Source: Acinetobacter sp. TGL-Y2
Lineage (GTDB): Bacteria; Pseudomonadota; Gammaproteobacteria; Pseudomonadales; Moraxellaceae
Length of the DNA stretch: 64,000 nucleotides
Reading direction: 5' to 3'
NCBI RefSeq assembly: GCF_001612555.1
Contig: NZ_CP015111.1
Location: 124,001 to 188,000 of the forward strand
Below, in pieces: positions 33,652 through 42,370 of this stretch (within the stretch, counting starts at the first letter, position 1; each line of letters starts with the position of its first letter). Below the pieces are notes generated by a model that did not search any database, was not told the origin of the DNA, and was given only the letters and a program-made list of their open reading frames with translations. A program made the translations under genes and the position numbers.

Positions 33652-34422
33652 TTATTTGCTTACTTTTTTATATTCTTGACGCAATTCGATTAATGGAATT
33701 GCGCAATGTCTTGATGTCAGTCTTGCAGTTTGATCATGCGTCATTTGGGATTTAAACCAGCCATGAACTTGATTCCAATGCCAACGCTTCCCATCGCTAT
33801 GCTTAGAAAATTCAATTTTCTCTTTTAGATCACCAGCAGGGTGTGCATAGATTAGGAATTCGGCATCTACTGGCGCAATATCTAAAATTTTAGATGTATT
33901 GTTTAGACCGCCTACTTTTTCAATATGGTTCGTCATACAAATTTCATTATTAGAGATTAAATTTTGTGGAATGAGTTGGTTTAAATCAATTCGCTTGCTG
34001 TCGTTAATCAACCAACATTTCATTTGGCTTAGTATTAAAATATATAGAGCATATTCTAATGAATTTAGTTCGGCACGACTTGCGATATTCACCACAATAA
34101 TTCCTGAAACAGCTCCTATCAAATGAGCTTCATCAGAATTCTGTAAAAGCGTCTTTTCATTGCCTTCAAATATAGAAAGAGCCTCTTTTGAATACAAACT
34201 AAATTCAATCGAATCCGCGTTACAACATTGGTTTAAAATCGTATGTAACGTATCTTTATCTGAACTAAAAGCCTTAGTTTGATCAGTTAGGGGATAGCTG
34301 ATAAAACCTTTCTCAAATAGCGATACAGCTGAGTATTTCACATCTTGTTTGGATACACCAAAAAGACTAATAGCACTCTCAGCTAAAGTATCAAAATTAA
34401 ATAATTGAGTAGGGGGTGTCAT
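33652..34422 (-). CDS. topoisomerase IA-like fragment, 256 aa
   Basis: Residues 3-48 (PPTQLFNFDTLAESAISLFG ... SAVSLFEKGFISYPLTDQ) align well with the topoisomerase III segment PPTLYDLTSLQ...LYExKLITYPRTDS around the active-site tyrosine. Tyr43 is kept but the Arg two residues on is Leu and the following Ser is lost. The N-terminal Toprim domain is absent and 256 residues is under half a normal enzyme. Probably not a relaxing topoisomerase; a DNA-binding derivative is plausible. Confidence 0.6.
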   Translation of the reverse strand: MTPPTQLFNFDTLAESAISLFGVSKQDVKYSAVSLFEKGFISYPLTDQTKAFSSDKDTLHTILNQCCNADSIEFSLYSKEALSIFEGNEKTLLQNSDEAHLIGAVSGIIVVNIASRAELNSLEYALYILILSQMKCWLINDSKRIDLNQLIPQNLISNNEICMTNHIEKVGGLNNTSKILDIAPVDAEFLIYAHPAGDLKEKIEFSKHSDGKRWHWNQVHGWFKSQMTHDQTARLTSRHCAIPLIELRQEYKKVSK

Positions 34423-34452
34423 AGTTTTGACTCACATTGAAGTTATTTGGAA

Positions 34453-35622
34453 TTAACAACAGCTGCATGTATTAGCGTCTACATGCTCATCCAAAACATA
34501 CGGCTTGGCATGTACTAAAACATCACGTAAAAACACATCTAAATCAGCCAATCCACCAGCAGCAGAATGATGGCCACCACTACTACGGCAGAACTGTTTA
34601 AGAATTACAGCGCTATCCATTTTTTTAGCATGAGAACGAATAGAAACTTTCACGCCGTCACTAAGCAGATTATAAATCATCACAAAAGGCACAGTCGGCT
34701 CTGCAATAAGCGTTTCACCAATTAAATTGACATGTTCTTGATTGGCATTCACCAGCGGGAAGGTATGGCCAAAAGCGGTCACAGTTTGACGGCCTTTTTT
34801 GATAATGAAACTTGAATGCCGATTTGCTTCAACCAGTAGTTTTTCACCGATAAATGCAAGTTGTTCTAATTTTTCAGCAAAATAATGATCAAATAGATAA
34901 ATACAGTTTTTAGTGGCTTCTTGATCAAGACTCGCATGGATTCCTTTCACAATATTACGTGCGTTTGGCAGTTGGAACGTATATAGATCACCGTCTTCAA
35001 TATAATTAATAAAATTTGGTGTTTTCTCGCCATTACGGAAAAAGTCCCATGCAAGGCTTGCACCACAATATTCAATACTGCAATGGCTGTATACGTGTCC
35101 AGTATTCAAAACTTGTTCTAAATCCAATAAAGCAGATTTATGGTGGTCAAGCATCACGACAAATTCAGCTTGATTTAAGATTGCTGTCATTAACTCAGTC
35201 GGGTAAGAAAAGTCTGCAAAAATAATTGTTTTGCCATTAAGATTTTCAAAATCATCAAAGATTGATTTCCCATAGGAACCAGCAAGATAAGTTGCTTTAT
35301 CCTCCAGCACAGAGTAAACCACCGAAGCAGCTGCAACGCCATCAGGACAACCGCCGTGATAGATCACAAGAATATCATTTGATGAACGTACTTTATGGAG
35401 TGCGTCTGCAGGGGTTAATTCATTCCCTAACAGGTCAATAGGTCGAGTCATGTTATAACCTTCGATGTCGAAGTTTATAAATTCGCTTGGACTAAATGGT
35501 ACAAGTTCACCATCATCAAATTTAAAATTTACGCCGTTGTAATAAACGCCTTCATACTGACTCGATTTGAGTTCTAAGTTCCCATAAGTAAAATTACTGA
35601 TCACTGGCATTTTTTTAAGCAT
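34453..35622 (-). CDS. DHH-family phosphoesterase (NrnA/RecJ-like)
   Basis: 389 residues. Motifs: GGCPDGVAAASVV (90-102), IFADFSYP (134-141), LDHHKS (158-163, the DHH), YCGASLAWDFF, a later Asp in YIEDGDLY, and C-terminal SSGGHHSAAGG (DHHA1 domain). These form the two-metal site and substrate lid of nanoRNases and RecJ-like exonucleases. Start ATG 35622 after TAGGATAAA. First gene of a long operon under box 20. Likely degrades short RNA or ssDNA, or a cyclic dinucleotide. Confidence 0.9.
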   Translation of the reverse strand: MLKKMPVISNFTYGNLELKSSQYEGVYYNGVNFKFDDGELVPFSPSEFINFDIEGYNMTRPIDLLGNELTPADALHKVRSSNDILVIYHGGCPDGVAAASVVYSVLEDKATYLAGSYGKSIFDDFENLNGKTIIFADFSYPTELMTAILNQAEFVVMLDHHKSALLDLEQVLNTGHVYSHCSIEYCGASLAWDFFRNGEKTPNFINYIEDGDLYTFQLPNARNIVKGIHASLDQEATKNCIYLFDHYFAEKLEQLAFIGEKLLVEANRHSSFIIKKGRQTVTAFGHTFPLVNANQEHVNLIGETLIAEPTVPFVMIYNLLSDGVKVSIRSHAKKMDSAVILKQFCRSSGGHHSAAGGLADLDVFLRDVLVHAKPYVLDEHVDANTCSCC

Positions 35623-35649
35623 TCTTTTTTATCCTAAAATTATTGATCA

Positions 35650-35667
35650 ATTATAAACATATACCGC
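35650..35667 (-). promoter_or_regulatory. shared promoter box, copy 20
   Basis: GCGGTATATGTTTATAAT, 28 bp before the DHH gene. Confidence 0.8.
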
Positions 35668-35717
35668 CAAAAATCAAAGCTATGTCATTGATTCAACGAC
35701 ATAGCATGTCGTATTTA

Positions 35718-36068
35718 TTAATTAACACTAATCTCGCGGTCACAAATAATTCGATGAACTGTACCTTTTAAAGCCAAATACAATTCTAAAACTGAATTTA
35801 CAAGCGTTTCGATTGGCATATCCTCGTAACGCTCCAGAGCACAAAATTCAAAGCCAATTATCGCCAAGAAATCTTCTTCAAATTGTGCAGAATTATTTGT
35901 TTCTGCTTTTTCAAAAAATTCAATAATTTTAGTGCATTCTTCTAAGGTTTCACCTGTCGAGCAAATGAACTCATTTAATGCAGTGTGTTGCATTAATTGA
36001 TCAGCATAACCACTTAAAGGATTGGCTTTAAAATGTTCATTTGTTCTTTCCAATTGAGCTTCATTCAT
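35718..36068 (-). CDS. acidic hypothetical protein, 116 aa
   Basis: CAGGAAAT before ATG 36068. Helical, acidic (ETLEECTKIIEFFEKAE). Second gene after 36108-36650. Unrecognised. Confidence 0.7.
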   Translation of the reverse strand: MNEAQLERTNEHFKANPLSGYADQLMQHTALNEFICSTGETLEECTKIIEFFEKAETNNSAQFEEDFLAIIGFEFCALERYEDMPIETLVNSVLELYLALKGTVHRIICDREISVN

Positions 36069-36107
36069 GATTTTATTTCCTGTTGTTGATAAGCAGTGAA
36101 TAGGGTC

Positions 36108-36650
36108 TTAAAACAATTCTTCTTCTGATTCAACAACCAGTGCATAGACAGGTTGTAAATCAAGTTCATTTGTTGGGGTGTGAATATCCAGCATTAATTT
36201 ATATTCTGGTTCGCTCAGCATCTTAACTTTGTAAATTTCAAAATGACTATTGAATTCAGCAACACCAGTATCTTCATTGATATATAAATCTTGATACACG
36301 GCGCGATTTGTCAGGAATAAATCAAAATCAGATTTGATCTCACCACCATCCAATAACTCTTTTTTTTCATGTTCTTTAAACATGCAAACTTTAATTTCTT
36401 CAAAAGATTTATTTTCAATAAGAAAGGAAGATTTTGATTCTGGGGTGCTGTACTGGCATTGAGCTACGTCCAGCATTGCGCGGTTATGGAATTCAATTGA
36501 TTCTATAAAATCTTGATTGAACAATTTTTCAGGCACCAAAAAAATATGATGATGGTTTGCTACTGTTGAAACATCAAGATTCCAGCTTCCTGCAGTTTGC
36601 GTGTATGAAACTAAAACAGGTTTAAGAATTATTTGTTTACGCTCTAACAT
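36108..36650 (-). CDS. hypothetical protein, 180 aa
   Basis: MLERKQIILKPVLVS... with LDIHTPTNELDLQPVYALVVESEEELF at the end, an acidic tail. Box at 36694-36711. First gene of a two-gene unit. Confidence 0.7.
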   Translation of the reverse strand: MLERKQIILKPVLVSYTQTAGSWNLDVSTVANHHHIFLVPEKLFNQDFIESIEFHNRAMLDVAQCQYSTPESKSSFLIENKSFEEIKVCMFKEHEKKELLDGGEIKSDFDLFLTNRAVYQDLYINEDTGVAEFNSHFEIYKVKMLSEPEYKLMLDIHTPTNELDLQPVYALVVESEEELF

Positions 36651-36693
36651 AAAACTCTACTCTTGGACTGCGCCGTGAATTTTCCATATTTTA

Positions 36694-36711
36694 ATTATAA
36701 TCATATACCGC
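36694..36711 (-). promoter_or_regulatory. shared promoter box, copy 21
   Basis: GCGGTATATGATTATAAT, with AATAACTTACT about 12 bp further upstream. Confidence 0.8.
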
Positions 36712-36846
36712 AAATATATAAAGTAAGTTATTGTAATTCATTATTAAACATTATGTGCTTTTTAAAAAATATTCATAAAATAACCCACCATTCGGGCGGA
36801 AAACTTCAAGTTTTAAAAGTATTTATGTCTGATTTCTACGCGAAGC

Positions 36847-36893
36847 GGCACAGATTGCGCAAGCAAAATGTGGGCGCAGCGTAAGCGGAGGGG
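36847..36893. repeat. two-hairpin GNRA element H8
   Basis: CACAGATTGC-GCAA-GCAAAATGTG then GCAGC-GTAA-GCGGAGG. Confidence 0.7.
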
Positions 36894-36922
36894 GTAAAGC
36901 AAAATAGTTATTTGTGGAGATC

Positions 36923-36950
36923 AAAAAAAGACGACTCAGAAGGCCGTCTT
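36923..36950 (-). terminator. terminator of the zinc-ribbon gene
   Basis: AAGACGGCCTTCTGAGTCGT then CTTTTTTT: AAGACG/CGTCTT stem plus T-run. Confidence 0.75.
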
Positions 36951-36978
36951 ATATCATTAAACTAAATTGCTTGGTGCA

Positions 36979-37176
36979 TTAGTCTATATCATCACAATAT
37001 TCTACATCGATATTATGTTCACATTTAGGACAGTTCAAATAAGTATCATCGCCACATTCCATAAGACTCAGTTGCTTTCGCTCGAAAGCTTCTCCGCAGG
37101 GTGAACAATAATAAAGTCCCAAACGCAAAGCACGTTGCTGTTCTGAGTTGAAATTTACTTTAGCTGCTAGGCTCAT
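36979..37176 (-). CDS. zinc-ribbon protein, 65 aa
   Basis: Cys pattern YYCSPCGEAF (CxxC) ... LNCPKCEHN (CxxC) about 24 residues apart, a classic zinc ribbon. Starts 2 bp after the stop of 37179-37922, whose C-terminus also has a CxxC pair, so the two are translationally coupled. Confidence 0.75.
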   Translation of the reverse strand: MSLAAKVNFNSEQQRALRLGLYYCSPCGEAFERKQLSLMECGDDTYLNCPKCEHNIDVEYCDDID

Positions 37177-37178
37177 AT

Positions 37179-37922
37179 TTAATCCTCACAATCAAATAGG
37201 CATGAATGGCAAGGCCCAGAACGATCTGCAGATGCTGGCTGATGAATCGTATAGATATCAGAACATATTGAGCATTCTAGTAAGCCATGCTCTAAATTAA
37301 AATTTTCAATCTCAGTTGAAATGCTATGATTTTCTGCTGACTGTAATGTTTCGATTATTTTATTCAACAAATGTGCCAAAAAGCGGTCATACAATTCTTC
37401 ATTTACTGTCGAATAAATGGAGAATTTACCCATAAGCTCTTTAATTTCTAGTGAACCTTGCGTTGTTAAAAATTCGGCATTTGGGCCTACTGTGCAGCAA
37501 CCTTCACCAAGAAAAAAATAAATGCCATTTAGCCAACCTTCTTCAATTGCAATCCACGCTCTGCAAATTTCCCCTAGATAAGTACCAGTAGGTTTTTTAG
37601 CATCTGATTTATTTAACCAGCGTTTTGAAAGTGCTTTAAACTTTGTTTTATTACATGCAGCTGTGTCTGAATCAAACGCTTTAAATGCAGTTAGCCCTGC
37701 CTGAGCAATTAAATCTGCATCTAATGTTAGATGACTGGCAAGCGTACCAATCAAGTGATCGTAGTTTGATTTCTTTGCTTCATTTGTAACTTGTTCAATT
37801 TCATCTGTTGTCCACTGGAATTTATGTGCTGATCTTTCAAAATAACCCAGTAATGAATATGCATTTGAATCAATGCCAGCCAGATCGCCACGCGCATATT
37901 TTTTAGGTGAAAAAAGGTTCAT
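37179..37922 (-). CDS. hypothetical protein with C-terminal zinc finger, 247 aa
   Basis: Residues 18-60 (DSNAYSLLGYFERSAHKF ... YDHLIGTLASH) resemble a plasmid/phage family with DxNAxxLxGxxxxxA and DYxxLxxxL. C-terminus has ECSICSDIYT ... GPCHSCLFDCED, two CxxC pairs forming a likely zinc site. No shared box; ATATTATAAT lies 25 bp upstream as a probable -10. Confidence 0.7.
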   Translation of the reverse strand: MNLFSPKKYARGDLAGIDSNAYSLLGYFERSAHKFQWTTDEIEQVTNEAKKSNYDHLIGTLASHLTLDADLIAQAGLTAFKAFDSDTAACNKTKFKALSKRWLNKSDAKKPTGTYLGEICRAWIAIEEGWLNGIYFFLGEGCCTVGPNAEFLTTQGSLEIKELMGKFSIYSTVNEELYDRFLAHLLNKIIETLQSAENHSISTEIENFNLEHGLLECSICSDIYTIHQPASADRSGPCHSCLFDCED

Positions 37923-38022
37923 TTTTATAATCTCTATTCCGATGTTAAATATTATAATTTAATTGGGTTTTAAATCAATCAAGTGCATGTAATATATAAA
38001 CATTTGTTAAAATTTTGTCAAA

Positions 38023-38160
38023 AAAAGCCCTGAATAACTGGGGGGTGTTGCTCAGGGCAAAACTTAAAAAAATGCTGTAACTCGCAATCGGATGAATTAC
38101 AGCAATTAAGAACGGTAGTCTCCAACAACAGGAGGGTGAGCTAAGACTACCGTATTGGTG
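38023..38160 (-). repeat. structured ssb 3' region, copy 1
   Basis: Gene-sense order: ACGGTAGTCT...AGACTACCGT stem enclosing CTCCTGTTGTTGGAG; TGCTGTAA...TTACAGCA stem followed by seven T; CCCTGA...TCAGGG stem followed by seven T. The last two look like tandem intrinsic terminators. Nearly identical to 39083-39222. Confidence 0.8.
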
Positions 38161-38164
38161 ATTC

Positions 38165-38908
38165 TTACGTTCTGTAAGAATAATGATGTTCGTTCATTTC
38201 AAAATCCTGTGGTGCATTATGGGGATAATCCATATTCACATCGCTTTGGTGATGATTAACTTGTTGATGTTGGTTGCCATAACCACTTTGGCTTCGACCA
38301 GTATGCTGTGAATGTGGGCTAGATACGTTGTTTTGTCCACTATGAGGTGCTTGGCTTCGTCCTGTAGATTTCTGCTGTTGACCTTGAGCGTTGTTTTGTT
38401 GATGTTCTTGATGTGAGTAACCACCTTGACCATTATTTTGCTGACGGCTCTGCTGTTGGCCTTGAGCGTTGTTCTGTTGGCTGTTTTGGTTTGAGTAACC
38501 ACTTTGACCATTATTTTGCTGACGGTTCTGCTGTTGACGGTTCTGATTTGAGTAGCCACTTTGATTATTTTGGCTTTGGTTTTGAATCTGACCAAGTTCA
38601 CCTTTGATTACAGAAAAATCAGCTACTTTGATTTCTGCTGTCACGCGGTTATTTCCGCTTTGATCTGTCCAACTGCGGTATTCCAATGCACCAACAACTG
38701 AGAGCGAATCACCTTTTTTAAGTGCTGATACTAAATCAGCTGACACACCATAAAAAATGCATGTATGCCATTGAGGAATTTTATTTTCGCCTTTGCCTGA
38801 ATTTGTGCAAAGAGAAACTGTTGCCTTGCGACCGCCATCTGGAAAGTGGTGGACTTCTGTATTTTTACCAACGTGACCCAAAAGAAAAAGCTGATTCATT
38901 GTTTGCAT
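38165..38908 (-). CDS. ssb: single-stranded DNA-binding protein, Q/N-rich tail
   Basis: 247 residues from MQTMNQLFLLGHVG, ATG 38908 after AGGAATCC. SSB OB-fold in residues 1-108 (GKNTEVHHFPDGGRKATVSL, KIPQWHTCIFYG, LKKGDSLSVVGALEYRSWTD, VTAEIKVADFSVIKG). Then about 100 residues of repeated QQNNGQGGYSNQN-type linker and an acidic end (NMDYPHNAPQDFEMNEHH). Box 22. Binds ssDNA of the element; the low-complexity linker is of the kind linked to SSB condensation. Confidence 0.92.
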   Translation of the reverse strand: MQTMNQLFLLGHVGKNTEVHHFPDGGRKATVSLCTNSGKGENKIPQWHTCIFYGVSADLVSALKKGDSLSVVGALEYRSWTDQSGNNRVTAEIKVADFSVIKGELGQIQNQSQNNQSGYSNQNRQQQNRQQNNGQSGYSNQNSQQNNAQGQQQSRQQNNGQGGYSHQEHQQNNAQGQQQKSTGRSQAPHSGQNNVSSPHSQHTGRSQSGYGNQHQQVNHHQSDVNMDYPHNAPQDFEMNEHHYSYRT

Positions 38909-38981
38909 GGCCGGATTCCTATATTTATGCAAAAAAACCAAACTGTTAGGCGATTGAATGAATCCCTAACCTTATGCAATC

Positions 38982-38999
38982 ATTATAACCATATACCGC
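38982..38999 (-). promoter_or_regulatory. shared promoter box, copy 22
   Basis: Exact consensus. Confidence 0.8.
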
Positions 39000-39082
39000 A
39001 AACCTAACAAGTAAAGTACTGTAAGTTATCTGTAATTAAACGTAAATATATTTTGTATTGCACAATACAATTTTAATTTATT

Positions 39083-39222
39083 AAAAAAAACCCTGAATAA
39101 CAGGGGGGTTATTCAGGGCAAAACTTAAAAAAATGCTGTAACTCGCAATCGGATGAATTACAGCAATTAAGAACGGTAGTCTCCAACAACAGGAGGGTGA
39201 GCTAAGACTACCGTATTTGTTT
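39083..39222 (-). repeat. structured ssb 3' region, copy 2
   Basis: Near-identical copy of 38023-38160; the three hairpins are kept, with differences mostly in the last terminator loop. Confidence 0.8.
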
Positions 39223-39239
39223 AGGCTTTAATAAAGCCT

Positions 39240-39737
39240 TTAATTACGTTGGTTCTGTTGACCGTAACCACCTTGGCCATTATTTTGTTGACGACTATGT
39301 TGTTGGCCTTGTCCGTTGTTCTGTTGGCCATTTTGGTTTGAGTAACCACCTTGACCATTATTTTGCTGACGGTTCTGCTGTTGGCCTTGGCGATTATTCT
39401 GACCTTGGTTTTGAATCTGACCAAGTTCACCTTTGATTACAGAAAAATCATCTACTTTGATTTCTGCTGCAATACGGTTTTGACCATTTTGATCAGTCCA
39501 ACTACGGTATTCTAATGCACCAACAACTGAAAGCGAATCGCCTTTCTTAAGTGCTGATACTAAATCAGCTGACACACCATAAAAAATGCATGTATGCCAT
39601 TGAGGAACTTTATTTTCGCCTTTGCCTGAATTTGTGCAAAGAGAAACTGTTGCCTTGCGACCGCCATCTGGGAAGTTATGGACTTCTGTATTTTTACCAA
39701 CGTGACCCAAAAGAAAAAGCTGATTCATTGTTTGCAT
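39240..39737 (-). CDS. ssb: single-stranded DNA-binding protein, duplicated copy, short tail
   Basis: 165 residues from ATG 39737. The OB-fold is almost identical to the 38165 gene but the Q/N tail is cut to about 50 residues and ends GYGQQNQRN, with no acidic tip. Promoter box 23 and 3' structure were duplicated with it, so this is a tandem duplication of a whole transcription unit that has since diverged. Confidence 0.92.
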   Translation of the reverse strand: MQTMNQLFLLGHVGKNTEVHNFPDGGRKATVSLCTNSGKGENKVPQWHTCIFYGVSADLVSALKKGDSLSVVGALEYRSWTDQNGQNRIAAEIKVDDFSVIKGELGQIQNQGQNNRQGQQQNRQQNNGQGGYSNQNGQQNNGQGQQHSRQQNNGQGGYGQQNQRN

Positions 39738-39808
39738 GGCCAGATTCCTATATTTATGCAAAAACCAAATTGTTAGGCGATTAATTGAATCCCCAACCTT
39801 ATGCAATC

Positions 39809-39826
39809 ATTATAACCATATACCAC
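39809..39826 (-). promoter_or_regulatory. shared promoter box, copy 23
   Basis: GTGGTATATGGTTATAAT. Confidence 0.8.
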
Positions 39827-39957
39827 AAAGCCAACAAGTATCTAAATGTTACCTTGAGTAATATCATGTAATTAGTGCTTTTAAAAACATTTATATAGGT
39901 TCCAGTATCCGAAATTAAGACCATATTTTTTTAACCAGCTCATTCTCTGAAATCCAA

Positions 39958-40002
39958 GATAACAAGCGTGAGCGTGTTATCAGGAGCGCCAGCGGAGCCG
40001 CA
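39958..40002. repeat. two-hairpin GNRA element H9
   Basis: GATAACAAGC-GTGA-GCGTGTTATC then AGC-GCCA-GCGGAGC; the second loop is not GNRA. Confidence 0.7.
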
Positions 40003-40016
40003 CTTTTTAAGGTCGC

Positions 40017-40040
40017 AAAAATGCCCCAATAGGGGCATAA
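40017..40040 (-). terminator. terminator of the 41325-40054 operon
   Basis: TGCCCCTATTGGGGCATTTTT, textbook form. Confidence 0.85.
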
Positions 40041-40053
40041 ATGTGTAAATAAA

Positions 40054-40779
40054 TTAAGAATTCAAGTCCATAAAAAATGTTTCAACTAAAAAGTCATGGA
40101 TTTCATAACGTTCAAAAAGTCCAGATAGCATGAGACGATACTTATAATCGTCATCATGACCGTAACCAGTTCTGACTGAAATTTTTTTTATTTCAGTTTC
40201 ATCAAAACCTAATTTAATTAAATAAGCTTTGGTTCCTTCATAAGCAGCTTTATATTTTTCGAGCGTTTTCTTGATTGTTTCTAGCAAGCCCAGATTTTGA
40301 TCTAACATGTCAATGCACATATATTTATCATTTAGCTTCTGAATTAAGTGCGAAGTTGCATGATCTGACAGCTGTATATTTTCACCCATTGACCCTGCAG
40401 CATAGTCGATAACGTCCAATCCGATCTGCTTTGCTAATTCTTCACATGATAGGTTGTCAGGGAAGCTGAATGGATAGTTTAGTGCCATTTCAAGAGCGAT
40501 TGTGATGATGCCCTGATCAAGTTCAGGCAATTCATCAGGGATTTCACCATCAAATTCAAATCCGTCAAACCGTCCGACATATCCATCAAGATCATCATAG
40601 GCAATCATTTCACGCTCAAGTTTGAGTGTTACAGGGAGTTTATAAAAACTTTGTTTACTGGTGGGGCAGGAGGTGAGTGTAAGACCCTTTAAATCGGGAG
40701 TGTATATACGAGACCAGTATTCATCATTATGCATTCTTATAGCATAATCATTTGCTTGACCTGACGTTGTAATAGGCAT
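40054..40779 (-). CDS. hypothetical protein, 241 aa
   Basis: MPITTSGQANDYAIRMHN; AAGGAT site. C-terminal DLLVETFF-like end and a long central helix (ETIKKTLEKYKAAYEG). Second gene after 40795-41325 with a 15-bp gap. Family unknown. Confidence 0.7.
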   Translation of the reverse strand: MPITTSGQANDYAIRMHNDEYWSRIYTPDLKGLTLTSCPTSKQSFYKLPVTLKLEREMIAYDDLDGYVGRFDGFEFDGEIPDELPELDQGIITIALEMALNYPFSFPDNLSCEELAKQIGLDVIDYAAGSMGENIQLSDHATSHLIQKLNDKYMCIDMLDQNLGLLETIKKTLEKYKAAYEGTKAYLIKLGFDETEIKKISVRTGYGHDDDYKYRLMLSGLFERYEIHDFLVETFFMDLNS

Positions 40780-40794
40780 GATCTTTATCCTTAA

Positions 40795-41325
40795 TTAATC
40801 AATTAACTTCGAAATACCACTCATATTGTTTTGAGGGTTTTTATCTTTCGAGCGATAGTTATGACTAATTAATCCCTTTGCATATTCCATCATGAAAATA
40901 CAAAAATCCTGCTCAAAATCATTTTCCGAATTATTATATAAATGATTGTATGCAAAAATCGAATAAGCCAAGGATGCTTCTTGAATTGTGAATAATTCAT
41001 CACTGAAATTATTTGGATTAATTAGATTGATTTCATTTGATTCTGAATCAATCATTCTAAAAGGAATGCCTGCAGATAAATGGTCTTTAAAGCGAACGGG
41101 TACAGCTGTTTCTATAATGTCACCAATAGATGCTTTGTATCCTAAGCAGTCGAGGCGAGAAAAAAAATCTGGCAAATGTTGCTCAAGTAAATTTTGATTA
41201 CTTTGATTGATATAGAGCGCTTCAAATAATTGCTGATTTAGAGGCGTGAACCCATAGAGGCGTTCAATTTTTAATTGCGGCAATAGCTCAAGTTCAAAAT
41301 TTAAAGGATTGGTTTGAGTATTCAT
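40795..41325 (-). CDS. hypothetical protein, 176 aa
   Basis: Start MNTQTNPLNFELELL at ATG 41325 behind CAACGGAGACC; longer frames translate the box. Helical, no motif. First gene of the unit ending at 40017-40040. Confidence 0.75.
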   Translation of the reverse strand: MNTQTNPLNFELELLPQLKIERLYGFTPLNQQLFEALYINQSNQNLLEQHLPDFFSRLDCLGYKASIGDIIETAVPVRFKDHLSAGIPFRMIDSESNEINLINPNNFSDELFTIQEASLAYSIFAYNHLYNNSENDFEQDFCIFMMEYAKGLISHNYRSKDKNPQNNMSGISKLID

Positions 41326-41350
41326 GAATGGTCTCCGTTGCTGGTAAACC

Positions 41351-41368
41351 ATTATAACCATATACCGC
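41351..41368 (-). promoter_or_regulatory. shared promoter box, copy 24
   Basis: Exact consensus. Confidence 0.8.
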
Positions 41369-41410
41369 AATACTTAAAAGTAAGTGTTTGTAAAATAATG
41401 ACAAGTGTTG

Positions 41411-41743
41411 TTAAAGTATTTGAAATACAAATAAGGTCGCACACATTAAAACTAAAATAAGATCATTCATTGCCATATTCTTATAGTTTGAATGCCAGTA
41501 CATCAATACTAAAACTGATCTGCTTGCTACCACCAGAACAACTATACTTTTTAAGGTAGCAATATCGATAGCCTTGAATAAAACCATAAATGAGCTAATG
41601 AAAAAAGCTAATGTAAGAATAAACGTAATGATAGATAATAATTCTCTAGCCTTGTTAGGATTCTCAGCGCAATTTTGGACTTCTTCATTTTCATCAAAAA
41701 ATCTTAAGAATTTTCCTTCTTTTGGGTTCCACTTTACAGTCAT
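41411..41743 (-). CDS. membrane protein, 110 aa
   Basis: Polar first 35 residues, then hydrophobic spans at about 36-56, 62-82 and 92-110. Follows the repressor gene by 21 bp, so co-transcribed. Function unknown. Confidence 0.65.
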   Translation of the reverse strand: MTVKWNPKEGKFLRFFDENEEVQNCAENPNKARELLSIITFILTLAFFISSFMVLFKAIDIATLKSIVVLVVASRSVLVLMYWHSNYKNMAMNDLILVLMCATLFVFQIL

Positions 41744-41764
41744 ATTTATAAGCCTAAAATAATT

Positions 41765-42268
41765 TTAATAAGACAAAATCTTTGCTTTTTTAAGCAATTC
41801 CGCATAAACGCTAATAGATTGAGTTTGAATCATGATTGCCTTCTTTTGTAGTTCTACAAGGTGCTCATGAGCAGAAGTGTCAGGCAAAAACTTATCATAA
41901 GGTTTTGGAATGGCTTTTGAAATTTCCTCTTGTATTTCAGTCGCTTCATTATTTAATTTAAACCAAGAAACATACAGTTTTCCAACTTCTGAATAATCAT
42001 AAATATCGCCCGTCATATCTAATTCTTTTTCATACATTGAGCCACTGCCTGTAAGTAACCAAGCATAATTTACACACAATATATCAGCAATTTTTTCAAC
42101 GGTTTTTTTCGCAATCTTATCTTTTTTCCACTGTGTAGGAGCCGATTTAGAATTGCCGATCTTACTTGTTAAATCGCTCCAAGTCAGGCGAGTGCCGGTC
42201 ATTTCTTTGTAAGATATAAGTGCTTCGTCAATTCGGGAAGCTATTGGATAATCAATTGAGTTTGTCAT
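41765..42268 (-). CDS. CI-like XRE-family repressor, 167 aa
   Basis: Helix-turn-helix in residues about 20-62 (LISYKEMTGTRLTWSDLTSKIG ... APTQWKKDKIAKKTVEKIADIL) followed by VNYAWLLTGSGSMY, the hallmark of lambdoid-type repressors. No peptidase S24 domain, so not LexA-like self-cleaving. Its upstream region carries palindromes (42371-42417) rather than the shared box, consistent with autoregulation. It is the only clear DNA-binding regulator in the window and a candidate controller of the box regulon (inference). Confidence 0.8.
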   Translation of the reverse strand: MTNSIDYPIASRIDEALISYKEMTGTRLTWSDLTSKIGNSKSAPTQWKKDKIAKKTVEKIADILCVNYAWLLTGSGSMYEKELDMTGDIYDYSEVGKLYVSWFKLNNEATEIQEEISKAIPKPYDKFLPDTSAHEHLVELQKKAIMIQTQSISVYAELLKKAKILSY

Positions 42269-42370
42269 AGCTAAAAGTAAATAGGACTTGATTTAATAAT
42301 ATCTTAAAATCATTATGATTTATTTATATTTTATAAATAAATTTAAAATAAGATAATAAGTGTCGATTAT

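Noticed and set aside
38236..39430. Frames of 64-121 codons inside the ssb genes
   Set aside because: Shadows of the low-complexity Q/N repeats in other frames.
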